A stretch of 64,000 nucleotides of DNA from Flavobacterium azizsancarii (GCF_027980145.1 NZ_JAMZNK010000027.1:1-64000), one strand, 5' to 3'; positions 29,701 through 38,693 are shown, counted from the first letter of the stretch. Notes: generated by a model from the letters alone, not told the origin. Translations and numbers: made by a program.

Positions 29701-30477
29701 ATGAAAAAAAGTGTAGTTATCTTTTCTTTATTTTTTATTATTGGCTGCCAAAACTATCATTCTGCAGTAGGGAGTCAGGAAAAGACAAATGAAATCATGT
29801 CGATTGACAAGAAAAATATTATTTCTTCAGATATCTTAACGTCTGAACAACAGGCAAAACTCACTCCCATTGAAGTATTGGAACGATTAAAAAGCGGTAA
29901 CAAAGCTTTTGTTGAAGATAATCTTACGATTCGTAATACTACAAAAAGAGTCAGGAAAGCATCTTTAGGGCAGTATCCAAAAGCGGTAATTCTTTCTTGT
30001 CTGGATTCTCGCGTTCCTGTCGAAGATGTTTTTCATAGTGGTATCGGAAATCTATTTGTTGCCAGAGTAGCAGGAAATATCGTAAACGATGATATTTTAG
30101 GAAGTCTGGAATATGCGTGCAAAGTTTCAGGAGCAAAAGTAGTTTTAGTTTTGGGCCATGAATATTGCGGTGCTATCAAATCTGCTATAAGTAATGTCAA
30201 GTTAGGTAATATAACTACTTTGCTGGATAAAATACAACCTGCAGTTAAAGAAGCAAGTTTGAATTTTAAAGGTGAAAAAACAGCTTCGAACGAAGCGTTC
30301 GTAGAAGCGGTATGTGATGCAAATGTTTTATTAGATATCGATCAAATTCGTGAGAGAAGCAGTATTCTAAAGGAAATGGAACAAAAAGGCGAAATATTAT
30401 TAGTTGGCGCTGTTTACAATATGCAAACAGGAGAAGTACAGTTTTTTGATGCTGATAAAACTGTTCATAGAAGGTAA
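29701..30477 (+). CDS. Exported beta-class carbonic anhydrase, predicted lipoprotein
   Basis: Interconverts CO2 and bicarbonate with a zinc centre. Zinc ligands and active-site residues are visible: Cys100, Asp102 and Arg104 in LSCLDSR, then His153 and Cys156 in GHEYCGA. The N-terminus MKKSVVIFSLFFIIGCQ is a lipoprotein signal with Cys16, so the enzyme should sit in the periplasm or on an envelope membrane, unlike the second carbonic anhydrase at 44.0-44.6 kb, which has no signal. A short palindrome (TTCACT/AGTGAA, 29643-29661) lies upstream. No bicarbonate transporter adjoins it. Confidence 0.92.
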   Translation: MKKSVVIFSLFFIIGCQNYHSAVGSQEKTNEIMSIDKKNIISSDILTSEQQAKLTPIEVLERLKSGNKAFVEDNLTIRNTTKRVRKASLGQYPKAVILSCLDSRVPVEDVFHSGIGNLFVARVAGNIVNDDILGSLEYACKVSGAKVVLVLGHEYCGAIKSAISNVKLGNITTLLDKIQPAVKEASLNFKGEKTASNEAFVEAVCDANVLLDIDQIRERSSILKEMEQKGEILLVGAVYNMQTGEVQFFDADKTVHRR

Positions 30478-30526
30478 AGCTATAAACGAATGATTATTTT
30501 TATGAATGTCAAGCCATTATAAATTT

Positions 30527-30689
30527 AAAAAGAGTTTTAAAAACCCAGTCTGTGAATACTAGTATAAAAAAAACACGAATTTCACTAATTAGCACAAATT
30601 GTAAGTGGTTAATTTAGTTTGTGAAATTTGGGTTCAAAATTGTTCTCTAATATTTGTGCACACAGACTGGGTTTTCAAAGCTCTTTTTT
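30527..30689. repeat. Nested palindromic intergenic element
   Basis: Outer arms of about 28 nt (about 30527-30554 and 30661-30688) match with two mismatches. They contain CCCAGTCTGTG/CACAGACTGGG and end in A- and T-runs, like terminators facing both ways. Inside is a second inverted repeat (AACACGAATTTCAC at 30572-30585 against GTGAAATTTGGGTT at 30621-30634) whose left arm matches the repeat at 8762. The whole could fold into one long hairpin. It lies between the carbonic anhydrase gene and the decayed carbohydrate genes. Confidence 0.75.
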
Positions 30690-30738
30690 TAATTATGCGA
30701 AGGGATTTCATTGATTAATCCCGGGAAAATCATTCTAA

Positions 30739-31317
30739 TTAAAACTCCCATCTCACAAAAGCTTCCATAGCAGCATAACGGGATAACCCCAATTGATTGT
30801 AGAGTTCAGCAGTTTCGCTGTTTCTGTCTTCGGCTCTTTGCCAAAATTCCCTTGCATCTGTTCCCTGAAAAACAACACCATCTTTTTGCGATTGATGTTT
30901 GAAAATTTCGTGACGTTTTGCCAGAACCTGATCCGGACTCATTGGTACCGCCATTTCAACCTCGCCAATTCCCCATTCCTGCCAGGCACCTCGATACAAC
31001 CAAACCCAGCAATCGTTCATAAATGGTTTTGGTTTTAATGTTTTTACAGCTTCAAAAATTGCATCCAGACAAACTTTGTGAGTTCCGTGCGGATCTGCCA
31101 AATCTCCGGCTGCATAGATTTGGTGTGGTTTTATTTTTTCGATTAAATCCATCGTCAATTGAATGTCTTCCTGACCTAAAGATTTTTCTCAATAGTTCCG
31201 GTTTCTAAGTTAATAGCGGCAAAACTTGATTTATCGATTTTTGCTTCCTGCGCAAAAGTGTTTTGAGCAAGAAGTATGATAAATACAAAAATAAATGTGG
31301 TTTTTTATAATTTTCAT
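30739..31317 (-). pseudogene. Decayed chimera: signal peptide of a lost gene joined to the nagB 3' end
   Basis: The last 139 codons encode the C-terminal part of a Bacteroidota-type glucosamine-6-phosphate deaminase with its LmbE-like tail (HQIYAAGDLADPHGTHK, LYRGAWQEWG, RYAAMEAFVRWEF). Upstream, another frame gives ETGTIEKNL and then a stop, corresponding to the residues just before GQEDIQL in such proteins, so a frameshift separates them. Directly before that comes an unrelated export signal (TTFIFVFIILLAQNTFAQ) with an ATG at 31317 that is out of frame by one base in an A-run. A deletion therefore appears to have fused two genes, followed by at least two frameshifts. About three-quarters of nagB is missing, and function is very unlikely. 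Confidence 0.8.
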
Positions 31318-31331
31318 CTCAGTTGGCTAAA

Positions 31332-32546
31332 TTACGATTTCTGCGAGAAATCAATTTTTTTGATTGTAGCGTATCTTTTTAAAGCTTCCAGATAGTAATA
31401 ATCAGCGTAACCAAGTGGTGTATCAATCTCTGAATTGTATAAAAAAGCACCTACGCTATGTTTTAGTAAAAAGAAGCTATTCTCACCCGGTTTTGCTAAA
31501 TAAGCATCTGATGATAGCGATTTTAATATATCCTCGGCATAGTTTGCGTACTTTTTTCCGTCTTTTGCCTGAGTACTCAAATCTAATAAAGCGGATGCTA
31601 TTACAGCAGCAGCAGACGCATCTCTTGGCGCACGTTCAGCAATATCTAAGGCATTGTGTACATCAAAATCCCAAACGGGAACTTTATCTTTTGGCATTCG
31701 CGGATGGTTCATAATAAAAGAGGCAATATGTTCTGCTTGTTCCAGAAACTTTGGATTTTTAGTATTGGCATAACACAAGGTATACCCATATAATCCCCAA
31801 GCCTGACCACGCGCCCAAGCCGATTCGTCTGTAACACCCTGATGTGTTGCTTTGCGCAATACTTTGCCTGTTTTGGGATCATAATCAACCAAATGATAAG
31901 AACTGTAATCTTTTCTAAAATGGTTTTTCATAGTGGTTAAAGCGTGCGTAGTAGCGGCATCAGTATATTCGGGTTTGTTAAACTGATTGGCACTCCAATA
32001 TAAATATTCGAGGTTCATCATATTATCGATAATTACAGGATAATGCCACCATGCAAAGTCCCAGGAACGAATTTTACCCACTGTTGGACTAAAACGGGCA
32101 TAAAGTTTTGCAGCGCCATCTGCCAAAACGGGAAGTTAAATTTTGTCTCCCATAATTCTGTATGCATTTCCGTAAGAACAAAAAAGCATGAAACCCACAT
32201 CATGGGTATTTTTTATATTTCGAATAGAATCCAGTGCGAGTGTAAACTTTTTTGCTTCGTTTTCTAATGTTTTGTCTCCTGTAAGTTCATATCCGTACCA
32301 AAGACTTCCGGGAAAGAAACCCGTTGTCCAATCGGTTAAGCCGGCTAATCTTACCGTTCCGTCGGGATTTACAGAACGCGGATTTTTTCCCGGTTTATAG
32401 GTTTGTGCCGCTTTGTTTAATTGAAACTGAATTACCCCAGTTGTTTTTTTAAACCAAGCCAAAGAAGTATCATCAGGATTGGGCTGGGCAAAAGCACTTA
32501 AGGTAACGGTGAAAATGGCAAGAAATAGGTTAAAGGTTTTTTTCAT
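31332..32546 (-). pseudogene. GH88-family unsaturated glucuronyl hydrolase with an in-frame stop
   Basis: Secreted glycoside hydrolase that would remove 4,5-unsaturated uronic acid from polysaccharide-lyase products. A signal (MKKTFNLFLAIFTVTLSAFA) and the alpha6/alpha6-barrel motifs TDWTTGFFPGSLWYGYE, NTHDVGFM (Asp88-type residue) and IIDNMMNLEYLYW (Asp149-type catalytic residue) are present, then DESAWARGQAWGLYGYT and ERAPRDASAAA. Codon 137 (32136-32138) is TAA in RIMGDKI-stop-LPVLADGA; the frame is otherwise continuous to 31332, about 404 residues, a normal GH88 length. A single substitution (for example TAT or TAC to TAA) explains it. No polysaccharide lyase or SusCD pair lies nearby. Confidence 0.88.
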
Positions 32547-32933
32547 AGTTGAATCGTTTATATCTGTACTCTTTTTGTTTGAATATTTTATAAAGCGAAG
32601 TTAAACGGGAGGTTGAAAAAGGACTTTCAGTTTTTATTATAAATGTTTTGAATTTGTGTAAATATTGTCTCCGGAGGATTTTAAGAGACGAAATCCCAGT
32701 TATTGAGCAATAATTGTTTTGTTATCAAAATGAGAAGATTTTATCATTTTGATAGCTGTATTAATCGTCTATAAAATACTGTGTTTTTTTTAAGTGTTTG
32801 ATAATCAGTAGTTAATTTGTGTGACTTGTTTAGGATGTTGTATTTGGTATCTAATTTGAATATAAGATGCTGTATTTCTAATAAATTCAATACTTAACAT
32901 TATTAATAAAACGGGAAATACGTTAAACCAAAT
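32547..32933. other. Intergenic region between pseudogene and acetyltransferase
   Basis: 387 nt, AT-rich, between divergent units. It should hold the promoter of the acetyltransferase gene. I see no repeat, hairpin or ORF that I would support. Confidence 0.35.
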
Positions 32934-33584
32934 ATGAAAACCCAACAGAATATTATAGATTTTGCAGGAAAGGATTTCCTGCTATCAGAGCCATTTCAAA
33001 ATAAAACAACTTTACTAAGCAACAATCAGATTGCTGAAAAGCTGCTCGATTTTACGATTGAAGCAACGAATGCGAGCCACGTTTTGTGGATCAAAGAAAT
33101 AAGCGATATGACATTAGCATCTGCTTTAGCTCGCGGAACTGGTATCTCCGGCCGTTCTGCGGAATTGCTTGAGGAAAAAATTAAAAAAGGCGAAGCAATT
33201 ATCGCTTTTGCAACAGATGGGCGATGGGCAGGTTTCTCTTTTATCTCTTCCTGGGATAATGGTCAGTTTGTTTCTAATTCCGGATTGATTGTAGCGCCTG
33301 AATTTAGACACACAGGTCTGGCAAAAAAGATTAAAAGAAAGATTTTTGAGTTAAGCCGCCAGAAATATCCTGACGCAAGGATATTTAGTCTGACTACCGG
33401 GCTGGCAGTTATGAAAATGAACCATGAACTGGGTTTTGAACCCGCTACTTATTCAGAGTTAACTACTGATGATGTTTTTTGGGAAGGATGTAAGTCTTGT
33501 ATCAATTGCCCGATATTAATGAGTAAAGAGAGAAAAAACTGTTTGTGTACAGCGATGGTTTATAATCCTAAACATACTATCTAA
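32934..33584 (+). CDS. GNAT acetyltransferase resembling Bacteroidota ArgA-like N-acetylglutamate synthase
   Basis: The central GNAT core shows ARGTGISGRSAELLEEKIKKG, GLIVAPEFRHTGLAKKIK (the acetyl-CoA pyrophosphate loop) and FSLTTGLAVMKMNHELGFEP. This pattern resembles the GNAT enzyme often found beside argG/argC in Bacteroidota and thought to make N-acetylglutamate or N-succinyl-type precursors. The C-terminus has a cysteine cluster (CKSCINC and NCLC) that could bind metal. No arginine genes are nearby and the N-terminal 35 residues look like an extra segment, so it may be an orphan paralogue with another substrate. It is monocistronic, followed by a terminator. Confidence 0.78.
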   Translation: MKTQQNIIDFAGKDFLLSEPFQNKTTLLSNNQIAEKLLDFTIEATNASHVLWIKEISDMTLASALARGTGISGRSAELLEEKIKKGEAIIAFATDGRWAGFSFISSWDNGQFVSNSGLIVAPEFRHTGLAKKIKRKIFELSRQKYPDARIFSLTTGLAVMKMNHELGFEPATYSELTTDDVFWEGCKSCINCPILMSKERKNCLCTAMVYNPKHTI

Positions 33585-33693
33585 GACGAAAGGAACAAAT
33601 TGAAGACACAAATATTCAGGATTGCTGCTCTTTGATTTGCTGGTTATTCATTGAATTTTGTGTCGGAGTGAGAGAATAAAATTCAGAAGGCAT

Positions 33694-33753
33694 AAAAAAG
33701 TCCGTTTTTTTACGAAATCCTGATTGGAAAATTTGTAAAAAGACGGACTTTTT
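33694..33753. terminator. Bidirectional terminator between convergent genes
   Basis: Inverted arms AAAAAGTCCGT (about 33695-33705) and ACGGACTTTTT (33743-33753), with T/A runs extending inward, separate the acetyltransferase (+) from the hybrid kinase (-). Confidence 0.8.
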
Positions 33754-33818
33754 AGAATTTGAAATCTATTCTGGGAAATTAAAATCCTGAACAGATGATT
33801 TCTATTGGTATATTTATT

Positions 33819-35810
33819 TTATCGAATTTTTTTTAGAATTGTAGTGACTTCAATGATTTCATTATGCAAAATATTGATCTTATCCAGGGTTTCAGAACTA
33901 AATTGTCCGCGGAAGGCTTCTTTCTCAATAATAGATACATAATTACTTAAATCCTTAAGCAGGAATATATCAAGACTTGACTTCATGTTATGCGAAAGTC
34001 TTTTAACGGTATCTATATCATTATTATTAATTGCCAATCCTAAAAGGGTTATTTCATTGGGGATTTTTTCTAAAAAAAGGTCAATCATATCTTGTCTAAA
34101 ACCTAAATCACCAAAAGATACTTCTTCTAAGAAAGAAAGATCTATTTTCCTTTTCAATACAAGGGTAACATCTTTGCTCAACGCCATTTTTATAGCCTCT
34201 AAAAGCGCTTCCTGTTTAAAAGGTTTTGGTACATAAGCATTCATTCCTTCATTATAACAGCGTTCCTGTTCGCCAACAAGAGAGTGCGCGGTCATGGCAA
34301 TAATAGGAATGTTTAATTTCATTGTATTCCTGATGTACTGTGTAGTTTGATAACCATCTTTGACAGGCATCTGAAGATCCATTAGAATTAGATCATATTT
34401 ATTTTTTGATAAAAATTCTATTCCTATTTCTCCATTTCCTGCAATATCCAATTCAAAACCAAAATTACGGATAACGTTTTTTACCAGTTTTTGATTAAGA
34501 AAATTGTCTTCGCAAAGAAGGATTTTTAGTTTTCCTAAATTATAATCTGATAACGGCAGGTTTACTGTCTCAATATAATTTGCTTTTTTATAGTTAAGCA
34601 CAAAGAAAAATTCAGAACCGCGTCCAGGTTTACTTTTTACCTGAATTTCGCCATTTTGCAATTCAATTAATTGTTTTACAATATTAAGGCCAAGTCCCGT
34701 ACCGCCAAATCTTCTGGTAGTACTTTCTTCTGCCTGGGTAAATCGTTCAAAAATATGCTCAAGCTTTTGCTCTGGTATTCCAATACCGGTATCTTTTATA
34801 GAGAATTTAAGCGAATAATGTTCGGCAGTTTCTTCGATATTTTTTACGGAAACAGTTACTTCGCCTTCTTCAGTAAATTTAAGGGCATTGCCGGTTAGGT
34901 TTACTAAAATCTGGTTAAGTCTTCCCTGATCACCAATAACGATTTCAGGCATATCAGCATCAAGAAAGAGATTAAATTCGACCGCTGCAGGCACTTTTAC
35001 TTTTAGTAAATTATAGATGTGTTTAAGCGAGTTTTTTAGATTAAAGGGCTGTTCATCAATCGTTAAATTACCAGATTCGATTTTCGAAAGATCAAGAATA
35101 TCATTTACGATTAAGAGTAAGTTTTCCTGTGCAATTTGCATACTTTCAATATAATCGCGCTGAACAGCATTTAGATTTGTTTGGTCTAAAAGATCTGTAA
35201 AACCCATTATCGCATTAAGTGGCGTCCTGATCTCGTGACTCATATTAGCTAAAAAACTATCTTTTGCCAATACAGCACGCTGGACAATTTTTTTCTGAGC
35301 AGCTAATTCAAGGTTCTTAGTTCTTAGTTCCAGTTGGTTGATCACATGCTTTGCAACAATAGAGAGCGCATTGAGCTGGTTTTCGCTCAGCTCTTTAGAA
35401 ACATGGTCGATAGCACAAATAGTTCCGATGTTATAGCCATCAGGCGTGGTTAGCGGAATACCTGCATAGAATCTGACTTTGAGACCGTCAACAACATTTG
35501 GATCATTTTTAAAACGTTCGTTTAAATACGTATCACGAATTTCAACCGTTTTTGATTCCATAATGGTATATCGGCAGAAAGTAATTTCGCGTGGTACTTC
35601 TGATGCACCAAGTCCAATTTCAGATTTAAACCATTGTCTGTTTTTATCTATAAAAGAAATATGCGCAATAGGAACATTACAGATGTAGGCAACCAGTTTA
35701 GTTGCATCATCAAAAGCATATTCAGGAAGCGTATCAAGGATATTGTATCGCTTTAATGCTGCCAGACGTTCTGACTCATTATGCGGTAGGGGACTTTCAG
35801 GATTATTCAT
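33819..35810 (-). CDS. Soluble GAF hybrid histidine kinase with receiver and HPt domains
   Basis: A 663-aa cytosolic phosphorelay protein without TM segments. Domains in order are: GAF (about 25-165; FIDKNRQWFKSEIG, FYAGIPL), HisKA with His192 (ANMSHEIRTPLNAIMGF), HATPase (NLTGNALKFTEEG, DTGIGIPEQKLEHIFERF, GGTGLGLNIVKQL), receiver (about 428-550; LCEDNFLNQKLV and LILMDLQMPVKDG with the phospho-Asp), and a C-terminal HPt whose His lies in RLSHNMKSSLDIF. All relay steps short of a DNA-binding regulator are in one chain; the output partner is elsewhere. GAF-first soluble kinases usually sense small molecules or redox state; the ligand is unknown. Confidence 0.95.
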   Translation of the reverse strand: MNNPESPLPHNESERLAALKRYNILDTLPEYAFDDATKLVAYICNVPIAHISFIDKNRQWFKSEIGLGASEVPREITFCRYTIMESKTVEIRDTYLNERFKNDPNVVDGLKVRFYAGIPLTTPDGYNIGTICAIDHVSKELSENQLNALSIVAKHVINQLELRTKNLELAAQKKIVQRAVLAKDSFLANMSHEIRTPLNAIMGFTDLLDQTNLNAVQRDYIESMQIAQENLLLIVNDILDLSKIESGNLTIDEQPFNLKNSLKHIYNLLKVKVPAAVEFNLFLDADMPEIVIGDQGRLNQILVNLTGNALKFTEEGEVTVSVKNIEETAEHYSLKFSIKDTGIGIPEQKLEHIFERFTQAEESTTRRFGGTGLGLNIVKQLIELQNGEIQVKSKPGRGSEFFFVLNYKKANYIETVNLPLSDYNLGKLKILLCEDNFLNQKLVKNVIRNFGFELDIAGNGEIGIEFLSKNKYDLILMDLQMPVKDGYQTTQYIRNTMKLNIPIIAMTAHSLVGEQERCYNEGMNAYVPKPFKQEALLEAIKMALSKDVTLVLKRKIDLSFLEEVSFGDLGFRQDMIDLFLEKIPNEITLLGLAINNNDIDTVKRLSHNMKSSLDIFLLKDLSNYVSIIEKEAFRGQFSSETLDKINILHNEIIEVTTILKKIR

Positions 35811-36100
35811 TATTTGGGGCGGTAAAATACAAAAATAGAAATAATATTGATATTTTCTTTAAATCTCGCATGAAATGGCCTGTAAAGGAAAAACTTAACA
35901 TGTATTTATCTTTCAAAAAACAGTAAGGCTTTATTTTTACCAGCCGGATCAGCTGCTGTTTTTTAATATTATTGTGCTTATTAGCTATTTTTGAAAAAAG
36001 TTAAGAACTGAAAAAACAATTATCGGTTGATTTTTATAGATTTGTAAAATCTGTACATTCCCAAAAACCGATTGGGAAACAATTATAAAATTTAAAGACA

Positions 36101-36736
36101 ATGAAATCTGTTACTTCAATTTTTTTATTTTTAATGTTTGTCCATTCAAATTCATATGCACAACTGAGTTCAGATAAAATATTCGAAAGCTTTAAACAAG
36201 GAGAACGCACAAACTGTTCGTCGATTGCTTTTATCAAGGCTGCTCTAAATGTTTACGGATTAAACGATCTTTTTATAGTTGAAAAGGTAAACGACAGCTT
36301 AAATAAAATAACACTAAAGAATGATGCATCATTTAATTTGAAAAATGATGAAATCAATAAAGCTAAAATTTCTGCCGGTTTTGTATTTATAAAGGACAAT
36401 TGCGAGAGTGAAAAAATAACAGATTATGCAATATTGACTTATGCTGTGATGGCAAAATATAAGCAAATTATCGACAAGGAGGCTACTTTTAATAAGGCAT
36501 TAGAGGATCTTGAGGATGGTGCAGTATATACACCGACTATTTATAAATATTTAGGATTTAAAATAGGCAAACAAATAGAAAAACTAAAACGACAATCAGG
36601 CAGTGAGTTTTGCGGCGTTGTTGCCTGGTCTACAGCACACGCAGTTTTTGTTTGTGAAGAGTTTATGGATTATTATGGAAACAAAAAAAGTATATGGATA
36701 AAATATCCGGGACGTTTTAGAATAATCAAGTCCTAG
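36101..36736 (+). CDS. Secreted protein of unknown function, possible cysteine-protease-like fold
   Basis: A 211-aa protein with a clear Sec signal (IFLFLMFVHSNSYAQ, cleavage near residue 20). The mature part begins with a Cys in a helix-start context (GERTNCSSIAFIKAAL, Cys39) and later has FCGVVAWSTAHAVFVCEEF (Cys171, His180) followed by beta strands. Cys near the start with His in a strand later is the order seen in papain/calpain-type enzymes, but I see no firm family signature and the inference is weak. Four or more cysteines could instead form disulfides. The gene stands alone. Confidence 0.6.
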   Translation: MKSVTSIFLFLMFVHSNSYAQLSSDKIFESFKQGERTNCSSIAFIKAALNVYGLNDLFIVEKVNDSLNKITLKNDASFNLKNDEINKAKISAGFVFIKDNCESEKITDYAILTYAVMAKYKQIIDKEATFNKALEDLEDGAVYTPTIYKYLGFKIGKQIEKLKRQSGSEFCGVVAWSTAHAVFVCEEFMDYYGNKKSIWIKYPGRFRIIKS

Positions 36737-36836
36737 CAATCATTTTTTAAACCTGTAGATCGTATCTTATTTACGCAGGCTGACGGAATAGGGGAATAGC
36801 AATTCTTTAAATTTAAAAAAAAAGAATTTAATACAG

Positions 36837-36866
36837 TTGTATTTTAAGTTAATTTATATATTTTTG
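36837..36866 (+). promoter_or_regulatory. Bacteroidota-type promoter for the 150-aa secreted protein
   Basis: A -33 TTG at 36837-36839, a 19-nt spacer, and a -7 TATTTTTG (TAnnTTTG) at 36859-36866. This matches the established flavobacterial consensus and places the transcript start about 25 nt before ATG 36897. It also argues against the upstream in-frame Met at 36837 as the start. Confidence 0.75.
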
Positions 36867-36896
36867 TTTTTATCAACAACCAATTACACAAAAAAA

Positions 36897-37349
36897 ATGA
36901 AGAGTAAGATTATTTTACTAGGTGTCCTTTTCTTCCTGACAACTGGCGCTATTTCAGCACAAGCAAAAAATGCTCCAAGAAGTATTATCAGTACAACAGC
37001 TCTAATTCGCAAATATCATGATCAAAAAGAATTGAGTGGTATGCAAAAAGGAGAACTTTTAGAATTATACATTGAGCGTATTAAAGTTTTAGTAAAAACC
37101 CTGCCTTATATTGCTTTGGTTACTAAACCGGGTGTTACAATGGCAGACTTAGGTATTCCGGACGATGGTGTACACAAAAAGATATTAGAATCTCAGGCAG
37201 CCGGAACTACGACTTTCTTAGATACTACAGTAGAATTTCAGAGAAAGATGATGCCATATTCTGATAAAGGAAATCTTATCGCAGCCATCTTATTTTATGA
37301 AAATACATTAAAATCTTTGCACGAGTTCAATGAATTGAATGAAATGTAA
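36897..37349 (+). CDS. Small secreted protein of unknown function
   Basis: A 150-aa protein with signal peptide MKSKIILLGVLFFLTTGAIS and cleavage near AQA. The mature domain is mainly helical (LSGMQKGELLELYIERIKVL, FYENTLKSLHEFNELNEM) and contains no cysteine. I do not recognise a family. The ATG at 36897 is preferred over an in-frame Met 20 codons upstream because the promoter overlaps that upstream segment and only the shorter form starts with a signal peptide. A strong terminator 27 nt after the stop makes it a single-gene transcript, probably well expressed. Confidence 0.78.
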   Translation: MKSKIILLGVLFFLTTGAISAQAKNAPRSIISTTALIRKYHDQKELSGMQKGELLELYIERIKVLVKTLPYIALVTKPGVTMADLGIPDDGVHKKILESQAAGTTTFLDTTVEFQRKMMPYSDKGNLIAAILFYENTLKSLHEFNELNEM

Positions 37350-37738
37350 TTAAGCAATAGAAATAAAAGAAAAACAAAAATCCCATTTCGTTTGAAATGG
37401 GATTTTTGCTTTTATATAATAAATAAACCCTGAATCCGTTATTCCTTTTGTTAGTTCATAATTAATAAGATACAATCGTGTATTTAAGCCTGACAGCCAT
37501 TTTTTCTGATATTTGTTTTATTTTTATATTCAGATGTTTGCATATAAAATCCGAGTATCTTTGGGCATGATTAAAATAAGAATATTACCGGCTCTTCTTT
37601 TTACAATTCAGAATTTTCATTTTGATTCAACATATTATCATAAACAAAATTTAATGAATTAATAATCTTCATTATTAGTTCAAACCCCTTATTAGGCTTT
37701 AATTAGTTCCACACTCAACCTTAACAACTGTACACTAT
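37350..37738. other. Intergenic region with terminator and possible promoter
   Basis: After the terminator at 37376-37407 the region contains TATCTTTG at 37556-37563 (TAnnTTTG type), with a TTTG 15 nt upstream, which may drive the acyltransferase gene through a leader of about 170 nt. A 31-codon ORF starts at 37567 in that leader, but I have no evidence that it is translated. Confidence 0.4.
37376..37407 (+). terminator. Strong intrinsic terminator
   Basis: Perfect 14-bp stem AAAAATCCCATTTC/GAAATGGGATTTTT with a 4-nt loop, 26 nt past the small secreted protein gene, followed by more T residues. Confidence 0.93.
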
Positions 37739-38557
37739 ATGACATTGATATCCAAAGAAAAATTTTCTGAAATTGCTGGTCTCTCTAAAATTCCTATTCC
37801 GGGATTACCTTCTTATTTAATGAAAGTAATGAAAATAAACAATCTCAATACGATTGTAAAAGAGGCAGGAAATCTTGAAGGTGCAGATTTTGCTAATCAT
37901 GTCTTAGAGAAAATTGGTGTAGAAGTGCAGTTAGACGCCACCGAATTATTAAATATTCCCACCGAAGGAGCTTTTATAGTAGTTGCAAACCATCCTTACG
38001 GAGGTATCGAATCATTGGCATTATTAAGTACTCTTGCAAAAATACGTCCTGACACAATGTACATGGGGAATTTCTTATTGAAGAAAATTCCAAATCTTGA
38101 AAAATGTATTATTGCAGTAAATCCGTTTGAAAACGTGCAAAATTCTGCAAGTATTACAGGACTTAAAATGACACTGAAAGCTCTTGGAGAAGGAACTCCG
38201 GTCGCCATATTTCCTGCGGGAGAAGTTTCTTCGTATAATTTTAAAACGAGTCAGATTACAGATCCGGAATGGCATCCTGTAGTTGGCAAAATTATAAGTA
38301 AAGCCAATGTGCCTATTTTACCTATATACTTTCATGGTAACAATGGTTTTTTCTTTAGTATGCTAAAGTCGATTCATCCTATGCTGCAGACTTCAAAACT
38401 AATCTCTGAACTTTTTAATAAGCAAGGGCATATTTTGAAAATTACAATTGGTGAAAAGATTTTTTTAAATGAAGGAAAAGGAAAAGCGTTTGATCCTTTA
38501 TTATTAAATAACCTTAGAAGCAAGTTGTACGCACTTAAAAATCAATTGCATAATTAA
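37739..38557 (+). CDS. Lysophospholipid/ornithine-lipid type acyltransferase (PlsC superfamily)
   Basis: A 272-aa enzyme predicted to transfer an acyl chain to a lysophospholipid or acyl-amino-acid acceptor at the inner membrane. The motif ANHPYGGIESL is the NHPxGGxD/E form of the acyltransferase His-acid motif in the hemolysin-like branch. Later blocks are YMGNFLLKKIPNLEKCIIAVNPF, VAIFPAGEVSSYNFKT (the FPxG acceptor motif) and PILPIYFHGNNGFFF. No long TM segment is present. The acceptor cannot be told from sequence alone. Confidence 0.85.
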   Translation: MTLISKEKFSEIAGLSKIPIPGLPSYLMKVMKINNLNTIVKEAGNLEGADFANHVLEKIGVEVQLDATELLNIPTEGAFIVVANHPYGGIESLALLSTLAKIRPDTMYMGNFLLKKIPNLEKCIIAVNPFENVQNSASITGLKMTLKALGEGTPVAIFPAGEVSSYNFKTSQITDPEWHPVVGKIISKANVPILPIYFHGNNGFFFSMLKSIHPMLQTSKLISELFNKQGHILKITIGEKIFLNEGKGKAFDPLLLNNLRSKLYALKNQLHN

Positions 38558-38643
38558 TTGATTCTGGATTTTTATGCCGGTATTTATAAATAACGGCAAG
38601 GAAAATTGAGATCGATTTAGAAGATAAAAACATCAAAATAAAG

Positions 38644-38678
38644 AAACTTCCAAAATCATTTGATTAGGAGGTTTTTTT
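38644..38678 (+). terminator. Probable terminator after the acyltransferase gene
   Basis: Arms AAACTTCC (38644-38651) and GGAGGTTT (38667-38674) with one G-T pair and a T-run to 38678, in the gap between convergent genes. Confidence 0.65.
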
Positions 38679-38693
38679 GTTTTAAAAGAATAC

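Noticed and set aside
37567-37662. 31-codon ORF in the leader of the acyltransferase gene
   Set aside because: A TAnnTTTG element precedes it by only a few bases, leaving almost no untranslated leader, and there is no conserved feature to support translation.
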